Position numbers and translations under genes: made by a program. From an uncultured Geobacteraceae bacterium (lineage in GTDB: Bacteria; Desulfobacterota; Desulfuromonadia; Geobacterales; Pseudopelobacteraceae), in NCBI GenBank assembly GCA_903925005.1, contig CAIYDX010000219.1, forward strand, positions 1-64,000: DNA of 64,000 bases. Direction: 5' to 3'. Below, in pieces: positions 1 through 9,823 of this stretch (within the stretch, counting starts at the first letter, position 1; each line of letters starts with the position of its first letter). A model generated the notes under the pieces. It saw only the letters and a list, made by a program, of their open reading frames with translations. It had not been told where the DNA came from and made no database searches.

Positions 1-1
1 C

Positions 2-376
2 GAAAACGGCTACTGCAAGATCACCGGCCGCATCAAGAACATGATCATCCGCGGCGGCGAGAACATCTATCCGCGTGAAATCGAAGAATTCCTCTACACC
101 CATCCCAAAGTTTCCGACATCCAGGTCTATGGCGTCCCTGATAAAAAATACGGGGAACAGGTCATGGCCGCGATCATCCTTAAAAAAGGGATGACGATGA
201 TGGAAGATGAGGTTCGCGATTTCTGCCGGGACAAGATTGCCAACTACAAGTTCCCGAAATACGTCACTTTTGTAGAGAGCTACCCGATGACTGCATCCGG
301 CAAAATCCAGAAATTCAAAATGAGAGATATGGCGATCAAGGAGTTGCAGCTGGAGGATATGGGCGAAACGGCGTAG
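2..376 (+). CDS. Acyl-CoA synthetase / AMP-binding enzyme, C-terminal fragment (5' end outside window)
   Basis: Open frame from the window edge ([31 protein letters not shown]...), typical ANL C-terminal domain with ...[12 protein letters not shown] catalytic-lysine motif. Confidence 0.93.
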   Translation, partial: ENGYCKITGRIKNMIIRGGENIYPREIEEFLYTHPKVSDIQVYGVPDKKYGEQVMAAIILKKGMTMMEDEVRDFCRDKIANYKFPKYVTFVESYPMTASGKIQKFKMRDMAIKELQLEDMGETA

Positions 377-962
377 CCCGTTTTTTTCTGAAGAGGAGGC
401 GGGCTGTCGGCATGTCACAGCTGCAGCTCTCCTCCGAATAAAGAATATTACCGCCTAATGCTGCAAATATCCTGTGCAACTCTCCCGGTTGCAGCAGATA
501 GGCCGGATCATGAGTTTGCAGGAGTAGTTCCGATGCCATGATTGTATCAAAAAGCAGCAGACCGCCCGGATTCAGCGAGGCGACTTCGGACGGAATCAAA
601 TCCCGCTGCAGAAAATTGAAATTAAGAATCAGATCGTATCTCTCTTTGATGATATGGCCATCCAGATCAACCCTTAGGAATTCAACGTTTACCCCCTCTG
701 TTTGAGCCCGGTTTCGCCCCTTGGCGAGCCCGATATCCGAGATATCAAGGGCGGTGACCTTGAAGCCGTGCCGAGCCAGAAACAGACTGTTTCTTCCTTC
801 ACCACAGGCGATATCCAAGGCATTCAAGCCAGGAACCAGAGATTTGATCCTCTCGATCTCCCGTGCCAGAAACGGCGAGGGGTGTTCTCCGAGAAACGAA
901 TCCTGCGACTCAAAGCGTTTATTCCACTTTATTCTGTCCGCGTCCATAATTTCCTCGTGCAA
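336..962 (-). CDS. Class I SAM-dependent methyltransferase (TehB-like)
   Basis: [18 protein letters not shown] motif I. Start may be the internal ATG at 944. Confidence 0.85.
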   Translation of the reverse strand: MHEEIMDADRIKWNKRFESQDSFLGEHPSPFLAREIERIKSLVPGLNALDIACGEGRNSLFLARHGFKVTALDISDIGLAKGRNRAQTEGVNVEFLRVDLDGHIIKERYDLILNFNFLQRDLIPSEVASLNPGGLLLFDTIMASELLLQTHDPAYLLQPGELHRIFAALGGNILYSEESCSCDMPTARLLFRKKRATPFRPYPPAATP

Positions 963-3900
963 TATTATTCAGGTCAGTTTTTACGGCCATGACCCGCTTC
1001 ATTTCGGCCACCAATTCCTCGACCGCCAACGGTTTGGAAACATAACCGTCAAACCCCTGTTCCATAAAACGCTCTTTCTCTCCACTCAGCGCGTAGGCTG
1101 TCAAGGCAATGACCGGTTGATGATAACCCCTGGCCCGCTCATTTTTTCGTATCTCAAACAGAGCATCTTCTCCGTTCATGACAGGCATCTGGATATCCAA
1201 CAGCACAAGATCGAACGTATCCTGTTCCATCGCCGTGAGACATTCCCTGCCGTTAGTCGCGGTAACTAAGTCGTGCCCCAGTTTTTCCAGCAGTGCCATT
1301 CCAAAGGCAATATTTATCTTTTGATCATCGACAAAAAGTATTCGTAGCGGTGGGCCATCCCAGCTGTCGGCAGCTGATTGAGCTGTTTTCTCCACCAGGT
1401 CTGTATTTCCGATTACGTCAAATGGAATGGCAACCCTGAAGCAGCTGCCGACACCAGGATTGCTTTCCACGGTAATGCTCCCCCCCATCAGATCGGCCAG
1501 ACGGCGGCTGATAGTCAAGCCGAGACCGGTACCGCCGAATTGGCGGGTTGTTGAACCATCCTCCTGAACGAACGGCATGAAAATCTTGTCAATTGCTTCA
1601 GGTAAGATGCCGATGCCGCTGTCGCTCACCGCCAGTTCGATAACAACGGAACTCTCCTGCTGTTCCAATAGTCGTGCCGTGACGGAAATCCCGCCATTAT
1701 TAGTGAACTTGACTGCGTTCCCCAGCAGATTGAGGAAAATCTGTCTTACTCGCAGCTGGTCCCCCACCACAACATGGGGAATATCTTCCGCTAAATCCAC
1801 TTCCAGAACAAGTCCCTTCTCATCCATGACTGATTTCTGCGTCATAACAACATCATTGATACAGTGCCGCAGGCTGAATCCCGCCGCTTCTATAACGATT
1901 ATTCCGGACTCGATCTTGGAAAGGTCGAGAATGTCGTTGATCAATGCCATCAGATTTTTTCCTGAATCCTTAAGGGCATCAACATACAGCCGCTGTTCCT
2001 CGGTCAGATCACCCATCGCCAGGAGCTGGGCCATGCCGATGACGCCGTTTAACGGGGTACGGATTTCATGGCTCATGTTTGCCAGGAACTCAGATTTGGC
2101 GCGGTTGGCGGTTTCAGCTTGCTCTTTGGCTTTTCGCAGCTCTTCCTCAGCCAGCTTGCGTCCAGTAACATCCTCCGACAGCCAAAGCGCCCCCTTGGAC
2201 ATATCTGTCGGATCAATTGCCTTGCCGATAAACCTGACTAAAACATGAGCCTGATCCTTACGAACCATCTCCTGTACAGACTCGAAAAGCAAACCTTGGG
2301 ACAGGATTGGATATGCTTCCTGACCCAATTTTTCATAGGCTTCATCGGAAGGGTAAAGAAATCTGGTTGTTACAAGATCCATCTCTTCCTTTGAATATAA
2401 AAAAATGTCTTCCAGTTTTCGGTTTACCCAGACCTGTTTTCTGTCGATGAGTTTGGCAATCCCTATGGGGGCATTTTCGAGAATGATGTTTAGTTCCTGC
2501 ATTATGCTGGCCAGTTCGTTGGTCCGCTTCTCCACCCGCTGTTCCAGAGTTTCATTGATATGCCTGGTCTCGTTTAACTGTTCCAGCAGCAAATCCGCCA
2601 TTTCCCTGAAGTTTGCGATCAGGTGAGTTATCTCTTCAATTCCGCTTTCAGGCCAGTGAATCTCAGAACTATCCACTTTTGTCAGTAGTTTAACCGGCAG
2701 CTCATTTGTCAGCGTGCGCAGTAGTCCCAATGTGACTACAATTCTGCGACTCAATAATTCTGCCAGCGCCAGAGCTCCCAGCAGAATAAAGAACAAAATG
2801 GTTATCTTCCCAGTGTAGTTGATATAAAGCATTTTTTGGAAGGGCGCTACCGGTTGCTCCAAAATCAGTCGCCAGTCCGATAAGTTGTCCATGCCGGTTT
2901 CCGCTACATAGAACGATTTCTTCCATCGTTCAGAGACGGGGGTGTTGGGAGGCAGTTCCGGAATCCATTGATTGATCCTGTCATCAAGGCGATTGAGAGA
3001 CCCTCTGCCGTGTACAAAAGGTTTCATCACAATTTGATTGGTGCGGTTGGTCATAACTACGTTGCCGTTTTTATCAATCATAGAGTAGAGCGTATCAAGA
3101 TGACTTATCGCATCCGAGAGGTGTTTTCGCAACTGCTCCATGTCCAGGACCCCGATGACGTAGCCTCCGTATTTTCCGTCCATGGTTACAGGAGCAAGTA
3201 TCGAAACTATCGGTTTGGGTGTACCGATCTTGCGCATGACAACTTCCGAGAGCATCGGCTTGAATGTCTGTTTGAGCTGAGGAATGTAGGGACGGTCCGC
3301 ATAATTAATACCGATGGCGCTCTTTCCAAGGTCGTCTATCAGTGGAAATATCGCGGTTGTTGTCGCTTCTCTGTTTTGAAGACCGATCCGCAAAAAATTG
3401 ATACTCGACTTTTTAGCCTGCTCCAGATGAGCTTGCATCTGTTGTGGAGATTTTGATGCAGCCATCTCCGCAAGATTGACTACGATATTATTATTGCTAA
3501 TTACCCATGTTTCCGCAATGCGATGCATTAGCTGACTGTCTTGAATCAGTGTTGTCCGAATATGCTGGTCGGTTTCGATGAAATCGGCCCGACCGTCGAT
3601 CACCAGCGTGATCAGTGCAGGACACAATACGAAAAAGGATAGCAGGGTATAGATGATTTCACGGTATGACATCTGTGCTTTGTGTGACTTGAGCGCATAA
3701 GCGGTAAAGATCATCCGGGCTATCAGAGCGTTTGCGATGCCGTTTACCGCCTGTTTGGTCATGGCAATATGGGTAGAACTGGAGGGAACGTGCATGAAAA
3801 AGTGATAGAATAGATAGACAAACGGCATGCCGACCAGGAGCCAGTAAAGCGTATCGGCCAGAACCATCCCTATCTTTCGCCGCCCCATCAGCCAGCTGAC

Positions 3901-4176
3901 TACCGCAACCTCGGCGGTCATGATGATGATGGCATAGGGGTGATTCCAAAGGATGTAGGTATAACCGGCAATCAGGGCGGCCGCCGCAATGCCTCGGCCA
4001 ACCCCGAAGAGCTGCAGTGCCAGCATCGCGAAGATGCTGCCGAAGAGGAAATCGATATTGAGGAAGAGCGGAAACTTGAAATAGTTGCCCGCCAGACCTG
4101 CGACAATCAGGATCAGAAAGATAGTTTTGCCGTATCTGTTATCTTTGCTGAAGAGGGCGGGCGGAGTTGGGGGCAT
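919..4176 (-). CDS. Hybrid sensor histidine kinase/response regulator (membrane region, Cache-like sensor, PAS, HisKA, HATPase_c, REC)
   Basis: 1085 aa; FLANMSHEIRTPLNGVIG H-box, N/G boxes, C-terminal receiver ILFVDDQ...LLDIQMP...KP. Confidence 0.95.
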   Translation of the reverse strand: MPPTPPALFSKDNRYGKTIFLILIVAGLAGNYFKFPLFLNIDFLFGSIFAMLALQLFGVGRGIAAAALIAGYTYILWNHPYAIIIMTAEVAVVSWLMGRRKIGMVLADTLYWLLVGMPFVYLFYHFFMHVPSSSTHIAMTKQAVNGIANALIARMIFTAYALKSHKAQMSYREIIYTLLSFFVLCPALITLVIDGRADFIETDQHIRTTLIQDSQLMHRIAETWVISNNNIVVNLAEMAASKSPQQMQAHLEQAKKSSINFLRIGLQNREATTTAIFPLIDDLGKSAIGINYADRPYIPQLKQTFKPMLSEVVMRKIGTPKPIVSILAPVTMDGKYGGYVIGVLDMEQLRKHLSDAISHLDTLYSMIDKNGNVVMTNRTNQIVMKPFVHGRGSLNRLDDRINQWIPELPPNTPVSERWKKSFYVAETGMDNLSDWRLILEQPVAPFQKMLYINYTGKITILFFILLGALALAELLSRRIVVTLGLLRTLTNELPVKLLTKVDSSEIHWPESGIEEITHLIANFREMADLLLEQLNETRHINETLEQRVEKRTNELASIMQELNIILENAPIGIAKLIDRKQVWVNRKLEDIFLYSKEEMDLVTTRFLYPSDEAYEKLGQEAYPILSQGLLFESVQEMVRKDQAHVLVRFIGKAIDPTDMSKGALWLSEDVTGRKLAEEELRKAKEQAETANRAKSEFLANMSHEIRTPLNGVIGMAQLLAMGDLTEEQRLYVDALKDSGKNLMALINDILDLSKIESGIIVIEAAGFSLRHCINDVVMTQKSVMDEKGLVLEVDLAEDIPHVVVGDQLRVRQIFLNLLGNAVKFTNNGGISVTARLLEQQESSVVIELAVSDSGIGILPEAIDKIFMPFVQEDGSTTRQFGGTGLGLTISRRLADLMGGSITVESNPGVGSCFRVAIPFDVIGNTDLVEKTAQSAADSWDGPPLRILFVDDQKINIAFGMALLEKLGHDLVTATNGRECLTAMEQDTFDLVLLDIQMPVMNGEDALFEIRKNERARGYHQPVIALTAYALSGEKERFMEQGFDGYVSKPLAVEELVAEMKRVMAVKTDLNNIARGNYGRGQNKVE

Positions 4177-4215
4177 TACTGTTTCCTTAATAAATAGTAT
4201 TCACATGACTGCGCT

Positions 4216-4602
4216 TCAAACCAACAGGTTGAGCTCGCGCAGCAGACCTCGCAACTTTTCGGAATCTATCGGTTTGACCAGATACCCTTCACACTGGTTT
4301 TTGAAGGCGGTCATGATATTGTCGGCATCCGTCAGTGCGGTCGTCATGATAATCTTGGCCGCGGTAAGACCTTGTTCTTCCTCAATCCGCCTGATACGTT
4401 TTAAAACCTCCTGTCCGCTGATTTCCGGCATCATGATATCGAGCATGATAAGATCATAATACTTTCCCGCATCGTTGGCCATCATGAAGGCCTCAATGGC
4501 CTCCGTGCCGCTGGCGGCAATATCACATTCGCTCAGGGGGGATAGGTAGGCAAGCATCAGCTTGCGGCTCAGGAAGTCATCTTCAACGATCAATGTTCTC
4601 AT
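4216..4602 (-). CDS. Stand-alone response regulator receiver
   Basis: 128 aa REC only: MRTLIVEDDFLSRKL...LIMLDIMMP...MTTA...VKP. Confidence 0.92.
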   Translation of the reverse strand: MRTLIVEDDFLSRKLMLAYLSPLSECDIAASGTEAIEAFMMANDAGKYYDLIMLDIMMPEISGQEVLKRIRRIEEEQGLTAAKIIMTTALTDADNIMTAFKNQCEGYLVKPIDSEKLRGLLRELNLLV

Positions 4603-4668
4603 GTTGTATTCTCCTCGGTAATTTATCAGCCACTTGCAACTTGCTGCTCGCGATTAGCCACTAACCAC

Positions 4669-5079
4669 TCAGTTCAAATATTTATCCAGAATAGCGAAGA
4701 GCTCCTCCCGCTGGGTCGGTTTGGTCAAAATGTCATTAAAGCCGGCGGAAAGATATCGCTCGCGTTCGTTGACCATGGCATGCGCCGTATATGCGATGAT
4801 CGGCAGGTGACGTTTCTGATCCTGAAGGCTGCTCCGTATGGCCCGGCAGACATCAATGCCGCTTAAGTCTTTCATGCCTATGTCCAGCAGAACAAGATCG
4901 ATCAGATCATGGTCCGCCATGACAATGGCTTCGGCTTCCCGGCCGCTTGTCGCTTCCCTGACGTTGTAGGGTGATTTTGCCAGCATGGCAGCGACCAGTT
5001 TGCGATTCAATAAATTGTCATCGCATATTAGAATACTTCTCTTGTTGTCGTTTTTCATTATTTTTGCTCCCTTGCACAC
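4669..5079 (-). CDS. Stand-alone response regulator receiver
   Basis: 136 aa REC only: ILICDDNLLNRKL...LVLLDIGM...YTAHA...TKP. Confidence 0.92.
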   Translation of the reverse strand: MCKGAKIMKNDNKRSILICDDNLLNRKLVAAMLAKSPYNVREATSGREAEAIVMADHDLIDLVLLDIGMKDLSGIDVCRAIRSSLQDQKRHLPIIAYTAHAMVNERERYLSAGFNDILTKPTQREELFAILDKYLN

Positions 5080-5085
5080 CGCATA

Positions 5086-6477
5086 TCAAAGCGGCAGAAC
5101 AACATGAAATGCGCTCCCCTTACCCAGACCGTCGCTCTCGGCCCAGATATCTCCTCCGTGCAGTTCAAGCAGCTTTCTGGTCAGGGCCAACCCCAGGCCG
5201 GTTCCCTCAAAGTCTCTGGTTTCACTATTGTCGGCCTGTTCAAAGGGGTTGAATATGCGTTTAAGATCGTCCGGCTTAAGTCCCAAGCCGGTGTCGAAAA
5301 CGGTAATCATCAGGTACTGCCGGGTGCTTTGTCCCATTTTGACAAACTTGTCAAGTGTCTCGGGTGGAAACTCCGAGGGGGTGCTGCTGATACAGGCAGC
5401 AATTGTAACACTCCCGCCGGCGGGGGTAAACTTTATGGAGTTGGAGAGCAGATTATAGATGATCTGTTTCAGCTTTCGCTCATCGACCCTGACGGTAACC
5501 GGCAGATTTTCGGCAAATTTGTCCCTGAGCTGAACTCCGCGACGATGAGCCAGTTCCTTGACCATGATCAGGCTGTTGCTCAGCAGGTTGCGAATAGCGA
5601 CATCGCTCTGATCAAGCTCCATCTTATCGGCCTCGACCTTGGACAGGTCAAGAATGTCGTTAATCAGCTCAAGCAGATGTTTGCTGCTCTGGAGGACATA
5701 TCCCAGATACTCTTCCTGTTCCTCGTTCAGTGGGCCAAAGTTCTTCGACAGCACAACATCAGTAAACCCAATGGTCGCATTAAGAGGGGTACGCAATTCA
5801 TGGCTCATGTTGGCCAGAAAAGCGCTCTTGGTCTTATTGGCCGTCTCAGCCTGTTGCCTGGCGCTTTGCAGTTCTCTGGTGCGTTCATCCACTTTCTGCT
5901 CCAGATTGTTCATATTATCTCGAAGCATGGTGTAGAGTGTGGCACTTTCAAGCGCATAAGCTGTGTTGGCCAGAACAATCGAAAGCGCATTCAGAGATGG
6001 GGCATCGACGGTTGCCTGACTACCCGGAAACAGTCCCACAAACATTCCGCGAATGCGTGACTGGGTGGAAAGAACGTGCAAAATAAGGGTCTGTTCGCTA
6101 TTGTCGGCCGGGTACAGTACCGGATGGTTCTGATTGATTGCCCAGGCAAAGCTGCCATCCATAATCCTGGCATCGACCTCGCGCTCCAGTTCCTCTCTGC
6201 TGGTGGGAGGAACGCACTGCACCAGATCAAAAGCGCTTTCGTCCGAATTTATGTAGAGCCCCATATATGAGAACGTAAACAGCCGCTTGACCTGCTGCAG
6301 CGTTGCCTTAATGATGGAGTTATTATCCCTATCCCGGTTCAGCTCCGCCTGAAAGTCGTTGCTGGAGGTCAGCATGTCCAGGATGCCGACATAGCGAAGA
6401 TTGCACTCTTCCAAATAGAGGTTGCGTTCCTGTGACTTCTTCAGCTCTTGTTGCAATGTCTCTATTGTTTTGCTCAT
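5086..6477 (-). CDS. Sensor histidine kinase (N-terminal GAF-like, HisKA, HATPase_c)
   Basis: 463 aa; FLANMSHELRTPLNATIGF, NLLSNSIKFTPAGG, FEGTGLGLALTRKL. Start overlaps the stop of the upstream gene (TAATG). Confidence 0.94.
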   Translation of the reverse strand: MSKTIETLQQELKKSQERNLYLEECNLRYVGILDMLTSSNDFQAELNRDRDNNSIIKATLQQVKRLFTFSYMGLYINSDESAFDLVQCVPPTSREELEREVDARIMDGSFAWAINQNHPVLYPADNSEQTLILHVLSTQSRIRGMFVGLFPGSQATVDAPSLNALSIVLANTAYALESATLYTMLRDNMNNLEQKVDERTRELQSARQQAETANKTKSAFLANMSHELRTPLNATIGFTDVVLSKNFGPLNEEQEEYLGYVLQSSKHLLELINDILDLSKVEADKMELDQSDVAIRNLLSNSLIMVKELAHRRGVQLRDKFAENLPVTVRVDERKLKQIIYNLLSNSIKFTPAGGSVTIAACISSTPSEFPPETLDKFVKMGQSTRQYLMITVFDTGLGLKPDDLKRIFNPFEQADNSETRDFEGTGLGLALTRKLLELHGGDIWAESDGLGKGSAFHVVLPL

Positions 6478-8228
6478 TACCCAACGTTTCCTGTAAGAAT
6501 TGCCATGGCTTCCGCCAGCTGTGCATCTGCCTGATCCATGATAGTTGCCATCATGCTGACCGGTATATTCAGACGTTCCCAGGAGCGCTCATCAAGGGGG
6601 GGGACGAACGGTTCCCCGCCGAAACCGATCTGCATGGCGTGACCGATCACGTCGGCCGCATGCATTGAGGCTGTTTCCACCGGGTATAGCTCAGCCCGTC
6701 CGGGGGTATGATGACATGTCACCGGTTCAGTGATGATTGCTGGAATCTTCCACCGCTTCAGCAACTCTCCTCCAACATCGCCATGGTCAAACCCCAATAT
6801 TGAACGCTGAATGATAAAGTGCGGTTTACCGGACTCCCTGCTCATGGCGATCATCTCCCGCACCAACTCCGGCGCCTTGACACAGAGAATAAGCTGGCCG
6901 ATATCGTGCAGCATTCCGGCGAGAAAAAAACGTTCCACATTTGCTTCTCGCCGGCAGGTGGCCAGGACGCGGGCAATTATGCCGCAGAAGATGCTGTGCT
7001 CCCAGAAAGAGGTCATGTTGATCACATCATCCGGAATGCCGTTGAAGGCACCCATTACTGAGGCGGCCATGACCATGTCTCGCAGCTGTTGGGTGCCGAT
7101 AACCGTAACCGCCTTGGAAATGGAGTCTATCTCTGAATGATACCCGAACATAGGGCTGTTGGCCAGTTTAAGTATGCGAGAGGAGAGCGCCGCATCCTCT
7201 ATTATGATCTTGGTAATGTCGGTTATCCGGCATGTAGTTACGCCGTCTTCTACCGGCATTGTGATGTCGAGCAGGATCATGCACGGCTGTTCCTGTACTG
7301 CCAGAAGTCTCCCATCCCGGCCGGAAAACGCCTTGAGCGTTCGGTAACCGGCCGGTCGGAGAATCGCATCAAGCAGGGTGACATTGAGAGGCTGATCGTC
7401 AATAATCAGGATTGTAGGTTGTGTTCCAACCTCACCATGCGCGGCAGAATTTTCAACTGCAGTCATCGATTCCTCCAATGTCGTAATAGACTTTTTATAG
7501 TCTAGCTGTCCTTGTGGTAACTTTTTCTCTTTCAGCTCACAGATAATCTCGTGTTGGTGCTTGAAGATGAACTGTGACAAAAATCCATCTATTTCGGACG
7601 TATGGTTAAATGTAGCAGCATATACGTTGGATTTTGTGTCATTTTCACTCCGCAGAAGACTGATCGGGATATCGGCCAGTTGGACTGTATTGTCGTGAAA
7701 CATCTTGAGATGGAGAATCAAGGATTTTGATTTCTCAAGAATCAAACCCGCAGCGGATATGATTCTGCAGCCGCCGAACGAAATGTCGCTCATCATGCCG
7801 GATATTTTGTTGTCGTCAGCCGTCAGCAGTACATTTATCGGTTTATTCAGGTGTACGCGAACAGTCATCCGTTTGTTGTGTGAGATCTCTGCATAGGAAA
7901 AGTCTCCCAAGGAGACAATGTTGCTAGTAGTGTCGATACTGGTAAGCTTTCCGATCACACCGGCGGTCAGCATAGGTGATTGAATAAGGGTTTCACAGCA
8001 ATGGTGAATCACGGCAAGTTGCAGGGAAGTTGCTCTGAATTTAATGGTGTTTTCATTGATTTCATGCAAACTGGCATTGTTGATGAAGGGAAGTTCCTTG
8101 TACACATTGGAAAAAGAAAAATCCATTTCCGGCATGTGTGTATGAATATTTTTAAAGCTGGACAGAATGGAGCTTTCATCGTGGTGCTTTGATGCCATGA
8201 TTTTTTCCTGGTAAGCAGCTATGCTCAT
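6477..8228 (-). CDS. PilZ - truncated REC - HDOD domain protein
   Basis: 583 aa; PilZ motifs RMTVR and DISFGG; REC N-terminal half ILIIDDQ...ILLDITMPVEDGVTTC; HDOD ITKIIIEDAALSSRILKLANSPMFG...GMLHDIGQL. Confidence 0.9.
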   Translation of the reverse strand: MSIAAYQEKIMASKHHDESSILSSFKNIHTHMPEMDFSFSNVYKELPFINNASLHEINENTIKFRATSLQLAVIHHCCETLIQSPMLTAGVIGKLTSIDTTSNIVSLGDFSYAEISHNKRMTVRVHLNKPINVLLTADDNKISGMMSDISFGGCRIISAAGLILEKSKSLILHLKMFHDNTVQLADIPISLLRSENDTKSNVYAATFNHTSEIDGFLSQFIFKHQHEIICELKEKKLPQGQLDYKKSITTLEESMTAVENSAAHGEVGTQPTILIIDDQPLNVTLLDAILRPAGYRTLKAFSGRDGRLLAVQEQPCMILLDITMPVEDGVTTCRITDITKIIIEDAALSSRILKLANSPMFGYHSEIDSISKAVTVIGTQQLRDMVMAASVMGAFNGIPDDVINMTSFWEHSIFCGIIARVLATCRREANVERFFLAGMLHDIGQLILCVKAPELVREMIAMSRESGKPHFIIQRSILGFDHGDVGGELLKRWKIPAIITEPVTCHHTPGRAELYPVETASMHAADVIGHAMQIGFGGEPFVPPLDERSWERLNIPVSMMATIMDQADAQLAEAMAILTGNVG

Positions 8229-8273
8229 AATTTACCTTTCACTTCAGGATAAGGTGCTATTTGCTAATACGTA

Positions 8274-9392
8274 CTAAACTTCTACACCCAACAGGATAAT
8301 GTCATCTCCAGGTGTGGAACCTACTGGAAATATGTGTGAATAGATCGCAGGTACTGCCTCGCTAAGCGGCAGTAAAGCGGTTTTGCTACAGAGCGACATA
8401 AACCTTTCGATACACACAAGACGATCCAGGCTCTTACCGCTAAGCTCTACCAATCCGTCGGTGTAGATAAAGAGACGGTCCCCAGGTTGGACATTGATTA
8501 CAGTTTGTCGGAGCACCAGTTCATCGAAAACCCCCAAAATGTCGCCCTCCGCTTCGATCAGCTCTACAGTCCCATCAAGAGCCAGATGTACTATCGGAAG
8601 ATGCCCGGCATTTACCAGTGTCGCGGTTGCGGAGCGGCGGTCCAGCCGTACAAGGGAGGCGGTCATATGCATGCCGCCGTCAAATATCGGCATGACGCCG
8701 CTGTTGATGGAGCGCAATATCTCTTCGGAACTGTTGCTCCCCCCGGCGCTCTGCTGAAACAGTGCTTTGATAGCTGAGGTATTGAATGATACATCCAGGT
8801 CATGGCCGCTTATGTCGGCGACAAAATAAGCAAAGCTGCCGTCACTCATTCGGCAGACGTCGTAGAAATCGCCACCTACGGAGTGAACGGCGCGGTAATA
8901 GACGGCAAACGCCGCTTCCGGCATATCCTCCGGCTTGACAAGCATCCCATGTTGAGCGCTCTGCAGCTTGTCCAGGATGTGGTGCTGTTGGCGGACAGCA
9001 GCAACATACATTTCCCTCATCTTGAGATGCGAAGAGACCCGTGCCAGCACCTCGGTCATTTCAAAGGGCTTGGTGATGTAGTCAACCGCACCGTTGGAAA
9101 AGCCGGAGACCTTACTTTCGGCGGCATCGAGAGCTGATATGAATATTACCGGAATATCAGCGGTGCACGGGTCGGCTTTAAGTAACTTGCAGGTTGTAAT
9201 GCCGTCTTCCACCGGCATGGTTATGTCAAGCAGGATCAGTGACGGTTGATCCTGCAGCGCCAAATGCCGCCCCTCCAGTCCGGAATGTGCCTTGAGAGTC
9301 TGGTATCCGGCTTTGCGAAGAATTCCATCAAGCAGGATAACGTTGAGCGGCATGTCGTCAATGATCAAAATCGTGTGTTCTGTTTCGTTCAT
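8274..9392 (-). CDS. Response regulator with PP2C/SpoIIE-type serine phosphatase output (RsbU-like)
   Basis: 372 aa; REC with complete ...ISAL...TKPFE; SpoIIE motifs GGDFYDV, FVADISGHD, YTDGLVE, DDIILL. Confidence 0.94.
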   Translation of the reverse strand: MNETEHTILIIDDMPLNVILLDGILRKAGYQTLKAHSGLEGRHLALQDQPSLILLDITMPVEDGITTCKLLKADPCTADIPVIFISALDAAESKVSGFSNGAVDYITKPFEMTEVLARVSSHLKMREMYVAAVRQQHHILDKLQSAQHGMLVKPEDMPEAAFAVYYRAVHSVGGDFYDVCRMSDGSFAYFVADISGHDLDVSFNTSAIKALFQQSAGGSNSSEEILRSINSGVMPIFDGGMHMTASLVRLDRRSATATLVNAGHLPIVHLALDGTVELIEAEGDILGVFDELVLRQTVINVQPGDRLFIYTDGLVELSGKSLDRLVCIERFMSLCSKTALLPLSEAVPAIYSHIFPVGSTPGDDIILLGVEV

Positions 9393-9412
9393 GTCAGACT
9401 TCCCTGTAATGC

Positions 9413-9619
9413 TTAAAATCGTTTTATGTTCTTGTCTAACTGTTTAGACACGATGTCGATACGGATAATGTCAGCATAAGTAATCGCTTTTTGTTCATCA
9501 GCGTTCAGGTTATATCCGGTCTCCCGACACAATTCAGCGATGGATTTTTCTGATTCTTTCCGGAACGTATCATCCGTGAGCAATCTTCCCAACAGACGCT
9601 CTAAAGCTTCCTGACTCAT
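9413..9619 (-). CDS. Small Os1348/NHLP-clan-like protein (orphan)
   Basis: 68 aa MSQEALERLLGRLLTDDTFRKE...; opening resembles the Os1348-family NHLP-clan consensus from memory. GGAGA-type RBS upstream (revcomp of atctcctgg). Confidence 0.6.
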   Translation of the reverse strand: MSQEALERLLGRLLTDDTFRKESEKSIAELCRETGYNLNADEQKAITYADIIRIDIVSKQLDKNIKRF

Positions 9620-9823
9620 GGAAATCTCCTGGCCCTGGTAATTCGGATAGTTGCATTAAGGTGATTGTACTTTTTTAGAACAATAAAGGACTACGTTACT
9701 ATAGTAGAGCAGTATTAGTGCCAAATAGCTTTATGATGTATAATCAGCTGGTTAGATAATATTAGAAGGTGTAATAGTACTATTTTGGTACAGTGCGGGG
9801 ATATAAGGTACGGAAGTGGTGGG

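Noticed and set aside
361-387. Terminator GGGC...GCCCGTTTTTTT after the acyl-CoA synthetase
   Set aside because: Only a 4-bp stem; plausible but too weak to list as a feature.
5104-6060. 318-aa plus-strand ORF
   Set aside because: Antisense to the histidine kinase gene 5086..6477, no recognisable motifs.
9413-9619. Full RiPP biosynthetic cluster around the Os1348-like protein
   Set aside because: No YcaO, lanthipeptide synthetase, dedicated radical SAM or peptidase-transporter nearby; kept only as an orphan precursor-like protein.
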